Assembly: GCA_021784595.1 (NCBI GenBank)
Contig: JAJYHT010000080.1
Span: 62,001 to 126,000 of the forward strand
Length of the DNA stretch: 64,000 bases
Direction: 5' to 3'
Source of the DNA: Bacillota bacterium
GTDB taxonomy: Bacteria > Bacillota > Sulfobacillia > Sulfobacillales > Sulfobacillaceae
In this document: in pieces, positions 53,617 to 61,635 of the stretch
Position numbering within the stretch: the first letter of the stretch is position 1
Layout of the letters: each line of letters opens with the position of its first letter
Position numbers and translations under genes: made by a program
Notes under the pieces: generated by a model
Told to the model about the DNA's origin: nothing
Databases searched by the model: none
What the model saw: only the letters and a program-made list of their open reading frames with translations

Positions 53617-54040
53617 CGGATGGTCGCACTTGGTAATGGAATCCAACCGCGTGTTGCTGGTCGCGTTGATTGCGGTCGGATCAGCACAGCTAATGAAATT
53701 CGTCCTCTATGCTTGGTATAAAAAACGCACACGATTCGAAAGACTTTTCGGCTCGGGAGGGATGCCTTCGTCGCATTCTGCCATGGTGTCGGCATTAGCG
53801 ACCGGGGTGGGCTTTCAGACGGGTTGGCGTTCTCCCGTGTTTGCGGTGAGTTGCGTAATGGGGATCATTGTATTGTATGATGCTATTGGGGTGCGCCGCA
53901 CGGTGGGATTGCAGTCAAAATATTTAAATCAGATGAGTGAAACTGAGGATTTTCCCGAGTTTGTAGGCCACACGCCTTTTGAGGTGCTGATGGGCGCCCT
54001 CTGGGGCGTATTTTTAGGTGTGCTCCTATATACGGTATAA
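53609..54040 (+). CDS. YuiD family membrane protein (DUF212, PAP2-like)
   Basis: A ~143-residue membrane protein with the acid-phosphatase-like GSGGMPSSHSAMVSALATG and YDAIGVRR motifs and a C-terminal GHTPFEVLMGALWG. Function unproven; the motifs resemble lipid phosphatases. GTG 53609 has GGGAGG 7 nt upstream and overlaps recN; ATG 53636 is the alternative. Confidence 0.85.
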   Translation: MHNGWSHLVMESNRVLLVALIAVGSAQLMKFVLYAWYKKRTRFERLFGSGGMPSSHSAMVSALATGVGFQTGWRSPVFAVSCVMGIIVLYDAIGVRRTVGLQSKYLNQMSETEDFPEFVGHTPFEVLMGALWGVFLGVLLYTV

Positions 54041-54050
54041 AGGGGGACCT

Positions 54051-55106
54051 ATGCGGTTATTAATCGCAAGCCTGCCTATAGGCACAGGACATGATATTGC
54101 TGCTCAAGCATTGGCTGAGGCGGCCTACCTTGATGGGTGGCAAGTAGAATTTTCCCACCATCTGGTGGCGGCGGCCAGAGTGGAAACCGCGCTCTATTTT
54201 TTTAGTTTGCGATATTTTGGTCAAAGCTATGGCTCTTTATTTCGATGGGCCGACCATACCAAGTTCAACTGGGTGCAGCACCGTCGTCATTGGCGTCAAA
54301 TAGGTGCTCGCGTGTTGCCTGAAGTGTATGATGAATACCGGCCTGATGTAGTGATAGCGACTCACCCGTTTGCGTTGAGCGCATGGAGCGCGATGCGTGA
54401 AAGGCACCGGAATTTGAGAATTGCGGGGGTGTTAACGGACCTATCGGTACATCGATTTTGGTATGAGCCACTGTCAGATGCCTACACCGTATGGTTGCCT
54501 GAGCAGATAGAAGATTTAACCCGATTGGGAGTTTTGAAACAAAGAGTATTCACTACGGGAATTCCTATTCGAGCGTCTTTTCAGGAAACCGTTCCCCCTC
54601 TGCCAATCTATGACCGCGGCCCCATTATCTTATTGGGTGGAGGCTTGGGAATGGGGCCTTACAACCGCATCTTGCGCGAATTGGCTGAGGTTCGATGGCC
54701 TGTGGTTGCAGTGTGCGGCCACAATGAAAAGCTACGTTGGCGGTTGTCGGAGCAAAAGTGGCCTGAGACCGTGACTATTGCGGGTTATATTGAAAACATG
54801 CCCGTGTTTTTGCGCCATGCTCAGTTGGTAGTAGGCAAGCCGGGCGGTGTTACTGCTGCCGAAGTAGCACAATCGGGTGTCCCCTGGATTGTTACTCATT
54901 GGATTCCCGGTCAAGAAGAAATTAATCGTGATCGTCTTATTGAACACAATTTAGCGGTTCGAGGCGATACCCACTTCACCGATAGGGTACGCGATTTAAT
55001 ACCAGCGGATACGTCGCTGCGAGAAAAAATGTTAGCCTCTCAACGGCAATGGGCGCGTCCAATGGCAGCGCGCGACATTATGGAAAATCTTAAGCGGTTG
55101 CTTTAA
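54051..55106 (+). CDS. MurG/UgtP-like glycosyltransferase (GT28, diacylglycerol glucosyltransferase type)
   Basis: A 351-residue GT-B glycosyltransferase: N-terminal SLPIGTGHDIAAQALAEAA (the MGDG-synthase G-x-GH loop), a middle TGIPIR, and the C-terminal nucleotide-sugar segment VVGKPGGVTAAEVAQSGVPW. Probably adds sugar to membrane diacylglycerol or a related lipid; MurG itself is less likely. ATG 54051 has AGGGGGA. Followed by a strong terminator. Confidence 0.85.
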   Translation: MRLLIASLPIGTGHDIAAQALAEAAYLDGWQVEFSHHLVAAARVETALYFFSLRYFGQSYGSLFRWADHTKFNWVQHRRHWRQIGARVLPEVYDEYRPDVVIATHPFALSAWSAMRERHRNLRIAGVLTDLSVHRFWYEPLSDAYTVWLPEQIEDLTRLGVLKQRVFTTGIPIRASFQETVPPLPIYDRGPIILLGGGLGMGPYNRILRELAEVRWPVVAVCGHNEKLRWRLSEQKWPETVTIAGYIENMPVFLRHAQLVVGKPGGVTAAEVAQSGVPWIVTHWIPGQEEINRDRLIEHNLAVRGDTHFTDRVRDLIPADTSLREKMLASQRQWARPMAARDIMENLKRLL

Positions 55107-55133
55107 CAAAAGTAAAAGATTGTTGGCAACATC

Positions 55134-55180
55134 ACCAGGGACTCGGATGCTGATCACCGAGTGGCCTTGGTCTTTTTTTT
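55134..55180 (+). terminator. Terminator after the glycosyltransferase gene
   Basis: Imperfect long stem ACCAGGGACTCGG (55134-55146) with CCGAGTGGCCTTGGT (55157-55171), then CTTTTTTTT to 55180. It closes the long accC-to-glycosyltransferase gene run. Confidence 0.85.
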
Positions 55181-55283
55181 CGAGTTCCCTCCACTGACAG
55201 ACACTGACTTTGTTGCCGGGGATGAATCGAGTCGTGCTTCGGGATGTTATGTAAGAGCAAACCAAGCGGGAGGTGAACCGTTT

Positions 55284-56582
55284 ATGGACCAGAAAGACCC
55301 GAACCAAAAGGGATGGAGAAATCAAAAGAGATTACTGGGCGTGGTTGGGGCTGCTCTGGTAGTGGGCGCGGGTTTTGCACCTCCGATAGAACATCTGGCA
55401 AAATGGCCAAGTCATCTTATGGTGCCCCAAGGCGCGCGGATCGCGTTGCCATGGAGCGCGTATCTTCCGATTCGTGTTGAGTCGGCCGGCGCGGTGGCCG
55501 TAACCCGCACTCATGCTAGTCACTTTTTAATGGTAAAAGGTTTGCAGCCAGGTCGTTATCATGTCAATTTTCGTCTCTTTGGCTGGATTCCTTATCGCTC
55601 GATTCCTGTTGCCGTGACCAAACCTGTTACCACGGTCATTCCAGGAGGCGAATCGCTAGGAGTGATTACGCAAACCAAGGGTTTAGTGGTGACCAGGCTT
55701 CAACCCATTCATCAATCTGGACAATGGGTGGATCCTGCCGCGCAAGCGGGCATTGAGCGAGGCGACATTATTATGGCCATAAACCGCCAACCTGCCGAGT
55801 CTGACCAACAATTGCAGCAAGCTGTCAACCGTGCTGGCACGAGCGGTCAGTCGTTGCAGTTGATGGTTGAGGGCGCTCGCGCTATGCACCAACGATGGGT
55901 TCATCCCATATGGGTTCCCCAGGCGCATCGATTTGAAATGGGAATTTTGGTAGAAGACGGTGCAAGTGGCGTGGGCACCCTAACATTTTATATGCCATCG
56001 ACCCAACAGTATGCCGCATTGGGACATAGTATTACGGACGGTTTGACGCGTCATCCGGTAAGAATTCGCCAGGGCCATGTAGTCGGGGCCGAGATTGTCG
56101 GAATTATTGCGGGCACCGTTCACACACCAGGCCAGAAAGTCGGGGTGCTGGCCAGTGGTTTTAATATTTCTGGCAGTGTGACCCATAACGGTCAGTTTGG
56201 CATTGTGGGAAGGTTGTCCCATGTGCCCGTGTGGGGCCCAAAACATTCCATTCCGCTGGCATTGCCGGACCAAGTAGAGCCCGGGCCTGCCCAAATTATT
56301 ACCGTGGTTAAGGGCCAGCATCCGGAACGGTTTCAAATTCGTATTTTACGCACTTATCCTCAATGGGTTCCCAACACTAAGGGCTTATTGTTTCAGGTTA
56401 CCGATCCTCGACTGTTGACACAGGCCGGAGGCGTGGTCCAAGGGATGAGTGGCAGCCCTATAATCCAAAATGGACGCATGGTGGGTGCGGTAACCCATGT
56501 ATTGCTAAGTCGACCCACTCTGGGTTTTGGATGCTATGCCTATTGGATGGCAACCCAGTCTTCGATGCGCCAGAGTCAGTGA
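55284..56582 (+). CDS. spoIVB: SpoIVB peptidase
   Basis: Forespore serine protease that crosses into the intermembrane space and triggers pro-sigma-K processing. 432 residues: N-terminal membrane anchor (LLGVVGAALVVGAGFA), PDZ domain (~120-210), S55 peptidase domain with catalytic H248 (ALGHSITD) and S389 (GMSGSPI). ATG 55284 with GGGAGGTGA is chosen over the longer frame. It is functionally linked to sigK, whose 3' half lies in this window. Confidence 0.94.
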   Translation: MDQKDPNQKGWRNQKRLLGVVGAALVVGAGFAPPIEHLAKWPSHLMVPQGARIALPWSAYLPIRVESAGAVAVTRTHASHFLMVKGLQPGRYHVNFRLFGWIPYRSIPVAVTKPVTTVIPGGESLGVITQTKGLVVTRLQPIHQSGQWVDPAAQAGIERGDIIMAINRQPAESDQQLQQAVNRAGTSGQSLQLMVEGARAMHQRWVHPIWVPQAHRFEMGILVEDGASGVGTLTFYMPSTQQYAALGHSITDGLTRHPVRIRQGHVVGAEIVGIIAGTVHTPGQKVGVLASGFNISGSVTHNGQFGIVGRLSHVPVWGPKHSIPLALPDQVEPGPAQIITVVKGQHPERFQIRILRTYPQWVPNTKGLLFQVTDPRLLTQAGGVVQGMSGSPIIQNGRMVGAVTHVLLSRPTLGFGCYAYWMATQSSMRQSQ

Positions 56583-56620
56583 GTTGCGAGAAAATTTTGT
56601 ACGATCTCCTTTAGGGGCAG

Positions 56621-56660
56621 GAATTTTGACGTTCGATCGAGAAATCGTTCGTCAAAATTC
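56621..56660. promoter_or_regulatory. Long inverted repeat with a 0A-box-like heptamer
   Basis: Perfect 11-bp arms GAATTTTGACG (56621-56631) and CGTCAAAATTC (56650-56660) enclose a smaller CGAT/ATCG stem. The minus strand of 56648-56654 reads TGACGAA, matching the Spo0A box TGNCGAA. No T-tract follows. Located between spoIVB and the small membrane gene that precedes spo0A; could be an operator or an mRNA hairpin. Confidence 0.45.
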
Positions 56661-56697
56661 TTGTTCATGTGGCGAATGTAGAGGGAGGGATCATCAT

Positions 56698-56928
56698 GTG
56701 AATCGTAATTTAGAGTGGTTCTTAATCTGGCTGTTTTTGTCGGCCTGGTTGGCGGTGACATGGATCTTGATTCGTTATGGCCGCGAATTGTGGAATCGTA
56801 CTCAACATCTAATGGCCCACACCTATTACCTCCAACAATTACAAATAATGTCGAAATTAGAAGAAGAGCGCGGTATTTTAAATGGTCACGACTCTTCCGA
56901 TGAGGGAGGAGATTCGGCAGAATCGTAG
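56698..56928 (+). CDS. Small single-pass membrane protein upstream of spo0A
   Basis: A 76-residue protein not recognised. Residues ~6-26 (EWFLIWLFLSAWLAVTWILI) form one membrane helix, followed by a basic/helical stretch and an acidic tail. GTG 56698 has GAGGGAGGG (56681-56689) 8 nt upstream, so it is likely real although the longer frame begins inside spoIVB. Lies between spoIVB and spo0A. Confidence 0.6.
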   Translation: MNRNLEWFLIWLFLSAWLAVTWILIRYGRELWNRTQHLMAHTYYLQQLQIMSKLEEERGILNGHDSSDEGGDSAES

Positions 56929-56956
56929 AAGGATTAAATTAGGAAAAACTGTAAAT
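56928..56956 (+). promoter_or_regulatory. Putative sigma-H-type promoter of spo0A
   Basis: GAAGGATTA (56928-56936) fits the sigma-H -35 consensus RnAGGAWWW; 14 bp on, GTAAAT (56951-56956) is a weak match to the -10. spo0A has a sigma-H promoter in Bacillus subtilis. Confidence 0.35.
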
Positions 56957-56978
56957 TCTGACCGCAGGGGGCAAGCAC

Positions 56979-57764
56979 ATGGCAATTAAGGTTTTAATCG
57001 CAGACGACAATCGCGAATTTTGCGAGCTGTTAAACGAGACGATTCGAAATGAAGACGGATTAGAGGTGGCGGGGGTCGCTAATCACGGTGTGGAGGTGTT
57101 AGAGTTCCTATCACACCAAACGGTGGATGTGGTGGTGCTAGATATCATTATGCCGCACTTAGATGGCATTGGGGTGCTAGAACGGCTGCGGCAAATGGAT
57201 TTGGCGCGACCGCCCAAAGTTATTGTGTTGACCGCGTTTGGCCAAGAGACGATGACGCAAAAAGCGTTGGAATTGGGAGCGGACTACTATATTTTGAAAC
57301 CCTTCAACCTAAAAGTATTGGCTGAACGGGTCAAGCAACTCGGAGGAGATCCAACTCCGCAGCCGAAACCAGTGGCGCCGATAGGCGGCAAACTTCAAGT
57401 GGTGCCGGTTAAGCACCTGGATGTTGAAGTAACCAACATTATTCATGAGATTGGCATTCCCGCGCATATCAAAGGATATCTGTACTTGCGCGAAGCGATA
57501 TTGATGGTGATTAATCGGGTGGACTTGTTAAGCGGAGTAACCAAAGAACTATACCCGGCCATTGCGGTGAAGTTTAAGACCACACCCAGCCGTGTGGAAA
57601 GGGCAATCCGTCATGCCATCGAAGTGGCCTGGGCCCGAGGAAATGTTGATGTGATAAACGGCATATTCGGCCATACTGTGAATCGTGATCGTGGCAAACC
57701 GACCAACAGCGAATTTATCGCGATGGTGGCTGATAAATTGCGTATGCAAATAAAAGCCAGTTGA
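56979..57764 (+). CDS. spo0A: Sporulation master regulator Spo0A
   Basis: Response regulator that starts sporulation. 261 residues: receiver with acidic pair D9/D10, phosphoacceptor D55 (VVVLDIIMP) and the conserved Lys in ILKPF; C-terminal Spo0A DNA-binding domain ([50 protein letters not shown]). CAGGGGG precedes ATG 56979. Kept in the classical spoIVB-spo0A order. No adjacent kinase. Confidence 0.97.
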   Translation: MAIKVLIADDNREFCELLNETIRNEDGLEVAGVANHGVEVLEFLSHQTVDVVVLDIIMPHLDGIGVLERLRQMDLARPPKVIVLTAFGQETMTQKALELGADYYILKPFNLKVLAERVKQLGGDPTPQPKPVAPIGGKLQVVPVKHLDVEVTNIIHEIGIPAHIKGYLYLREAILMVINRVDLLSGVTKELYPAIAVKFKTTPSRVERAIRHAIEVAWARGNVDVINGIFGHTVNRDRGKPTNSEFIAMVADKLRMQIKAS

Positions 57765-57787
57765 TGGCAGCTAAGTTTGCCCCTGCG

Positions 57788-57814
57788 AGAGGTGCCGATA
57801 CGGCACCTCTTTTA
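57788..57814 (+). terminator. Terminator after spo0A
   Basis: Ten-base arms AGAGGTGCCG (57788-57797) and CGGCACCTCT (57801-57810) with a 3-nt loop, followed by TTT. Confidence 0.85.
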
Positions 57815-57960
57815 GATTGCAGAAAATCAGCGAATACTAATCGTCGGCAACCTGTTTACCCTGGAGTCTAAGTGTGCCATTATGATGAACGGTATGGGTT
57901 CCGCAAGTGAACCCCCAACAGCGAACGAAAGGGAGTGGAGCTCGCGCAAGCGAGAAATTC

Positions 57961-59028
57961 ATGAACATATTCGAAGCGATGGAAAAGTTTGGCCATGAAG
58001 AATTAGTGTTTTGGTACGATAAAACTACCGGTTTAAAGGCAATTGTAGGAATTCACGACACCACACTGGGCCCTGCTTTGGGAGGATGTCGCATGTGGCC
58101 TTACGAAAACGAAGAAGACGCCATCGTGGACGTGTTGCGGTTGTCTCGTGGGATGACCTACAAAAACGCTGCCATGGGACTAGACTTAGGCGGAGGGAAA
58201 TCAGTCATCTGGGCTGACAGCCGTCAGGATAAGTCTGAAGCACTGTTCCGGGCTTTCGGCCGGTTGATTCAAAGCTTGGGCGGTCGATACATCACGGCTG
58301 AAGATGTCGGCATCAATGCGGATGACATGGCGGTAGTAGCCCGTGAGACCGAGTTTGTAGGGGGATTGAAGGAGACTAGCGGAGATCCCTCTCCGGCCAC
58401 TGCAGTGGGAGTGCTTGAAGGCATGAAAGCTGCCGCGAAAACGGTTTGGGGGACAGATGATCTCAGCGGGAAAACTGTGGCTATCCAAGGGCTCGGACAC
58501 GTGGGAAGCATTTTAGCCAAGATGTTAAAAGAGGAGCAAGCGCAACTTATCGTGACCGATATTCACCCCGAAGAGGGCAAGTTGGTGGCAGAAGAGCTCG
58601 GTGCTGAGTGGGTTGAACCGGGAAATATTTACGGTGTAGCCGCTGACATTTTTGCCCCGTGTGCCTTGGGTGCTATTTTAAACGATGAGACAATCCCCCA
58701 ATTGCAATGCAGAGTCATTGCGGGATCAGCTAACAATCAACTTAAAGAGCCCCGTCACGGTTTGGACTTGTTGAAAAAACAGATTGTCTATGTGCCTGAT
58801 TACGTGATAAATGGTGGCGGGGTAGTCAATGTCGCCGATGAATTTCATCGTGATGGCTATCATCCCGATCGGGCCTATGCGCGGGTACGGCAAATCGGAA
58901 CCCAAGTGGCAGAAATTCTTCGTCGCGCCAACACTGAACGCATTCCTACTCAAGAAGCGGCAGATCGCATGGCGGAGTCCCGAATTCATGTTCTTGGCCG
59001 AGTCAACGCTACATACGTTCCAGAATAG
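57961..59028 (+). CDS. Leucine dehydrogenase (Leu/Phe/Val dehydrogenase family)
   Basis: NAD+-dependent oxidative deamination of branched-chain amino acids. 355 residues; MTYKNAAMGLDLGGGKSVI contains both catalytic lysines, HDTTLGPALGG binds substrate, and GLGHVGS is the nucleotide loop. ATG 57961 gives the normal N-terminus; its likely ribosome site GAAAGGGAG (57927-57935) is 25 nt away but a CTCGC-GCAA-GCGAG hairpin (57941-57954) lies between. GTG 57907 is less likely. Confidence 0.9.
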   Translation: MNIFEAMEKFGHEELVFWYDKTTGLKAIVGIHDTTLGPALGGCRMWPYENEEDAIVDVLRLSRGMTYKNAAMGLDLGGGKSVIWADSRQDKSEALFRAFGRLIQSLGGRYITAEDVGINADDMAVVARETEFVGGLKETSGDPSPATAVGVLEGMKAAAKTVWGTDDLSGKTVAIQGLGHVGSILAKMLKEEQAQLIVTDIHPEEGKLVAEELGAEWVEPGNIYGVAADIFAPCALGAILNDETIPQLQCRVIAGSANNQLKEPRHGLDLLKKQIVYVPDYVINGGGVVNVADEFHRDGYHPDRAYARVRQIGTQVAEILRRANTERIPTQEAADRMAESRIHVLGRVNATYVPE

Positions 59029-59055
59029 CAGCGGTTAGAAAGAGGAATTTGCCAG

Positions 59056-59094
59056 AAGGGTATCGAATATTCATTCGGTACCCTTGGTATTTTT
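59056..59094 (+). terminator. Terminator after leucine dehydrogenase
   Basis: Thirteen-base arms (59056-59068 and 59073-59085, one G-U type mismatch), tetraloop, then GGTATTTTT. Confidence 0.75.
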
Positions 59095-59127
59095 GTGGAT
59101 ATGGCCAATAAAGGAGTTTTTTGTCAG

Positions 59128-59853
59128 ATGGCAGGTGAAATGGAACAGGTACCGGTAACCGATATAGAAATCCTGATCCGGCGGATTCCTACGGTGTTGC
59201 GGTGCCACGTGACAGTTAACGACTGGGGAGGCGTGGAGGAAATTCACGTTCTCAGTACGGTCGCGCGCACACCTAAACAAATTGTGCGCGATATTGAAAG
59301 CGCCTTGCTGGCCCAATGGAATTTGCGGGTAGACCACAAACGAATTTCCGTGGCTCAAATTTTAGAAGATCAGCCTACATATCCGTTGGGGCGTATAACG
59401 GTAGTAGAGTTTCACATGGATTGGGATACGGTGCAACAACAAGGCCATGCTTCCGTGGTGCTTCAACCCTCTAATGATATAAGCACGTCTTATAGGGGGG
59501 AATGGCACGGGCGGTACGTGCCCAGTCAATACCACCAAGTCATGGCTTGGGCTGCAGTAGAAGCCATCAACCAAATTCCCGAATTTGGCGATCGCTTTGT
59601 GCTGTCGGAATTGCGGTCGTTTCCGTTGGGTGGTCGATCAGTGGTGGCGGTGGCATTAAGTTATCTTAACCCCAGACGGCGCGAGGATATTTTGGTGGGC
59701 GCAGTGCAAGAAAAGGGCGATGGACAAGGTGCGGCCATCCGAGCTGTCCTAGACGCAGTTAACCGTCGTCTCGGCCGGATACGGCGAGCTAAGACCCAGG
59801 CGGCAGAAAGTCTAGACGCAAACGAGGAGGAGATGGCCGATGGCGGATCATAA
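59128..59853 (+). CDS. Conserved protein of unknown function
   Basis: A 241-residue soluble protein. Residues ~10-75 (ILIRRIPTVLRCHVTVND, GGVEEIHVLS, PKQIVRDIESALLAQWNLRVDH) recall a domain in many actinobacterial and deep Firmicute proteins of unknown role; residues ~90-215 form a second domain, followed by a basic/acidic tail. I do not recognise a function. ATG 59128 has AAAGGAG (59110-59116) upstream; earlier GTG/ATG codons at 59095-59101 lack one. Overlaps the Hfq-like gene by 14 bp, so the two are co-expressed. Confidence 0.7.
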   Translation: MAGEMEQVPVTDIEILIRRIPTVLRCHVTVNDWGGVEEIHVLSTVARTPKQIVRDIESALLAQWNLRVDHKRISVAQILEDQPTYPLGRITVVEFHMDWDTVQQQGHASVVLQPSNDISTSYRGEWHGRYVPSQYHQVMAWAAVEAINQIPEFGDRFVLSELRSFPLGGRSVVAVALSYLNPRRREDILVGAVQEKGDGQGAAIRAVLDAVNRRLGRIRRAKTQAAESLDANEEEMADGGS

Positions 59854-60172
59854 GGGGCAATGGGTGGAGGTCCCTCAGTATCAACGTCCGGGCAAGGCCA
59901 GGGTGCCTAGCACAAAGCCAAGGAATCAAAGTGGCGCGCCTAGGCAGGCTCAGACTCCAGCAGGACGTCACAGCCAGGCCCAAGAAGCGTTGTATCGAGA
60001 CTGGCTAGCGCAACAGACGGTGCTTGAAGTCATGTTTAGCGACGGAGCAGCAATTGTTGGAACACTGACGGACTATGATACCTATGCCTTAACCATTGCC
60101 AGCGATGGTCAACCGCGGCTAGTGTTCAAGTCAGCGGTGCGTTGGATGCGGGCAATTCCCGAGGATGGCTAG
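59840..60172 (+). CDS. Hfq-like Sm-fold protein with basic N-terminal extension
   Basis: A 110-residue protein. Residues ~47-105 follow the Hfq pattern: helix QEALYRDWLAQQT, Sm1 VLEVMFSDGAAIVGTLTDYDTY (residues 61-82), Sm2 QPRLVFKSAVRWM (91-103), where Hfq has LVYKHAIST. The YKH tyrosine and histidine are replaced by F and S. Residues 1-45 are basic, Pro/Gln/Arg-rich and disordered. Probably an RNA-binding hexamer, but sequence drift leaves it open. GAGGAGGAG lies 7 nt before ATG 59840. Confidence 0.65.
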   Translation: MADHKGQWVEVPQYQRPGKARVPSTKPRNQSGAPRQAQTPAGRHSQAQEALYRDWLAQQTVLEVMFSDGAAIVGTLTDYDTYALTIASDGQPRLVFKSAVRWMRAIPEDG

Positions 60173-60287
60173 GTTTGCCATGTTTAGTGCTAATGAAAAG
60201 AGCTTCCATGGTGATGAACAGAGGCCATTGCTTCATTGTTTGCCTCAACTCAGTGACGGTGCCGACAAAAATCCATTTTTGGGACAT
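60126..60287 (-). CDS. Possible small minus-strand gene
   Basis: Fifty-three codons from ATG 60287 to TGA 60126, opening MSQKWIFVGTVTELRQTMKQ; GGAGGAG lies 5 nt upstream on that strand, stronger than chance. It overlaps the 3' end of the Hfq-like gene on the opposite strand by 47 bp. No family recognised; could be a small protein or antisense RNA. Confidence 0.3.
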   Translation of the reverse strand: MSQKWIFVGTVTELRQTMKQWPLFITMEALFISTKHGKPSHPRELPASNAPLT

Positions 60288-60364
60288 CTTTACTCCTCCG
60301 GAATACTAGTAGGTTAAAATAGGCTATCCAAAGTTCCGAAAAAATATTCTAGGAGGATGTCCTG

Positions 60365-60904
60365 ATGGAAGAAGCTAATGGACCAGGACAGACGGTATTT
60401 TCTGGCCGTGCCGTTTCAGTCAGGGTCGACCCAGTCAAAGTAGCAGGCCGCACTTCTACGCGAGAAGTGGTGCAGCGTGTGCCCGCCGTGGGAATTTTGG
60501 CGGAGACCGATGACCACCGTTTGGTTGTTATTCAGCAATATCGTTGGGCGGTGCAGCAATGGCTGTGGGAATTGCCAGCAGGCAAAGTTGACGCGGACGA
60601 AGAACCTTTGGCCGCTGCCGTGCGCGAGTTGAAAGAAGAGACAGGATATCGGGCGAACCAATGGCAGTTGATTTACCGTTTTTATCCGTCGCCAGGATAC
60701 ACCAATGAAGAAATTTATCTATTTTATGCAACCGGGTTGGATGCCGATCTAGCTCAGCCAGAGCCTGATGAAGATATTCGAGTCGAGTCGTGGGACAAGG
60801 ACCGGATTTGCGATATTCTCAAAGCCACACAACCTTTGAATGCGATTTGGTTGGTGGGAATCCACTGGTGGTTGGCTAAAAACACTGACAAGCACTCTTT
60901 GTAA
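60365..60904 (+). CDS. NUDIX hydrolase, ADP-ribose pyrophosphatase type
   Basis: A 179-residue NUDIX enzyme with the complete box GKVDADEEPLAAAVRELKEE plus TGY (residues ~77-99) and the ADP-ribose-type YRWAVQQWLWELPAG and PSPGYTNEEIYLF segments. Hydrolyses ADP-ribose to AMP and ribose phosphate. CTAGGAGG precedes ATG 60365. In Bacillus nudF also sits near spoIIM. Confidence 0.9.
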   Translation: MEEANGPGQTVFSGRAVSVRVDPVKVAGRTSTREVVQRVPAVGILAETDDHRLVVIQQYRWAVQQWLWELPAGKVDADEEPLAAAVRELKEETGYRANQWQLIYRFYPSPGYTNEEIYLFYATGLDADLAQPEPDEDIRVESWDKDRICDILKATQPLNAIWLVGIHWWLAKNTDKHSL

Positions 60905-60950
60905 GGAAATATATACCTTTTTTGGAATACCCTATAGAGCATGGGAATAA

Positions 60951-60972
60951 GTTGTCCCTGAGGGGGGACAAC
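60951..60972 (+). promoter_or_regulatory. Hairpin over the spoIIM ribosome binding site
   Basis: Arms GTTGTCCC (60951-60958) and GGGACAAC (60965-60972) with loop TGAGGG, ending just before ATG 60974. The Shine-Dalgarno GAGGGGGG lies in the loop and 3' arm, so the fold would limit translation. Confidence 0.45.
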
Positions 60973-60973
60973 C

Positions 60974-61606
60974 ATGGTAACTGCTCGACCAGGCTGGGTA
61001 TTAGACAATCAGTTCCGGCGCTATCGGACCCCGTTGTTTATCGCTATTGCCACTTTCGGGCTGGGAGTCGTTTTCGGCTCCATGGCCATCAGCACATTAA
61101 CGGTCGCGGATAAAGCGTTGCTGATGGATTATGTGCATCGGTTTATCGTGCTTGAAGCGGCGCGCCCAGTGGGCCCGGCGTTATTTACCAGTGCTCTGGT
61201 CAACAACCTTAAATTGCTAGGGTTAATCTATATTATGGGCGTTTCCGTAGCTGGCATGCCTCTCGTTCCGATTGTTTTGTTCTTCCGGGGTTTTGTCGCG
61301 GGGTTTGCAGTGGCGTTTCTGACGACAACGATGGCGTGGCAAGGAATTTGGCTTACGGTCATAACGATCGGACTGCAAAGCCTCTTTATAGTTCCTGCCA
61401 CGTTATTGACGAGTGCTGTGGCATTAGGATTCTCCTGGAGTCTTATCTTTCCTCAAACGCGTTCTGCAAACCAGAGCGTGCTGCAAAATTTTGTAGCATT
61501 CACCATATTAGTGGCGTTGATGGGTATGGTTGCGGTCGTGGGCACGGCGTGCGAAACTGCGGTGGCGCCATTCTTACTCCACCTATTGGGAACCTGGGGA
61601 ATTTGA
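60974..61606 (+). CDS. spoIIM: Stage II sporulation protein M
   Basis: Membrane component of the SpoIIDMP engulfment machine. 210 residues, about five membrane helices, with the family stretch LKLLGLIYIMGVSVAGMPLVPIVLFFRGFVAGF split across helices 2-3 (residues ~77-110). ATG 60974 follows GAGGGGGG. spoIID and spoIIP are not in the window. Confidence 0.92.
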   Translation: MVTARPGWVLDNQFRRYRTPLFIAIATFGLGVVFGSMAISTLTVADKALLMDYVHRFIVLEAARPVGPALFTSALVNNLKLLGLIYIMGVSVAGMPLVPIVLFFRGFVAGFAVAFLTTTMAWQGIWLTVITIGLQSLFIVPATLLTSAVALGFSWSLIFPQTRSANQSVLQNFVAFTILVALMGMVAVVGTACETAVAPFLLHLLGTWGI

Positions 61607-61635
61607 TACACTTTAAGTAAAGGGGACCGAATGTC

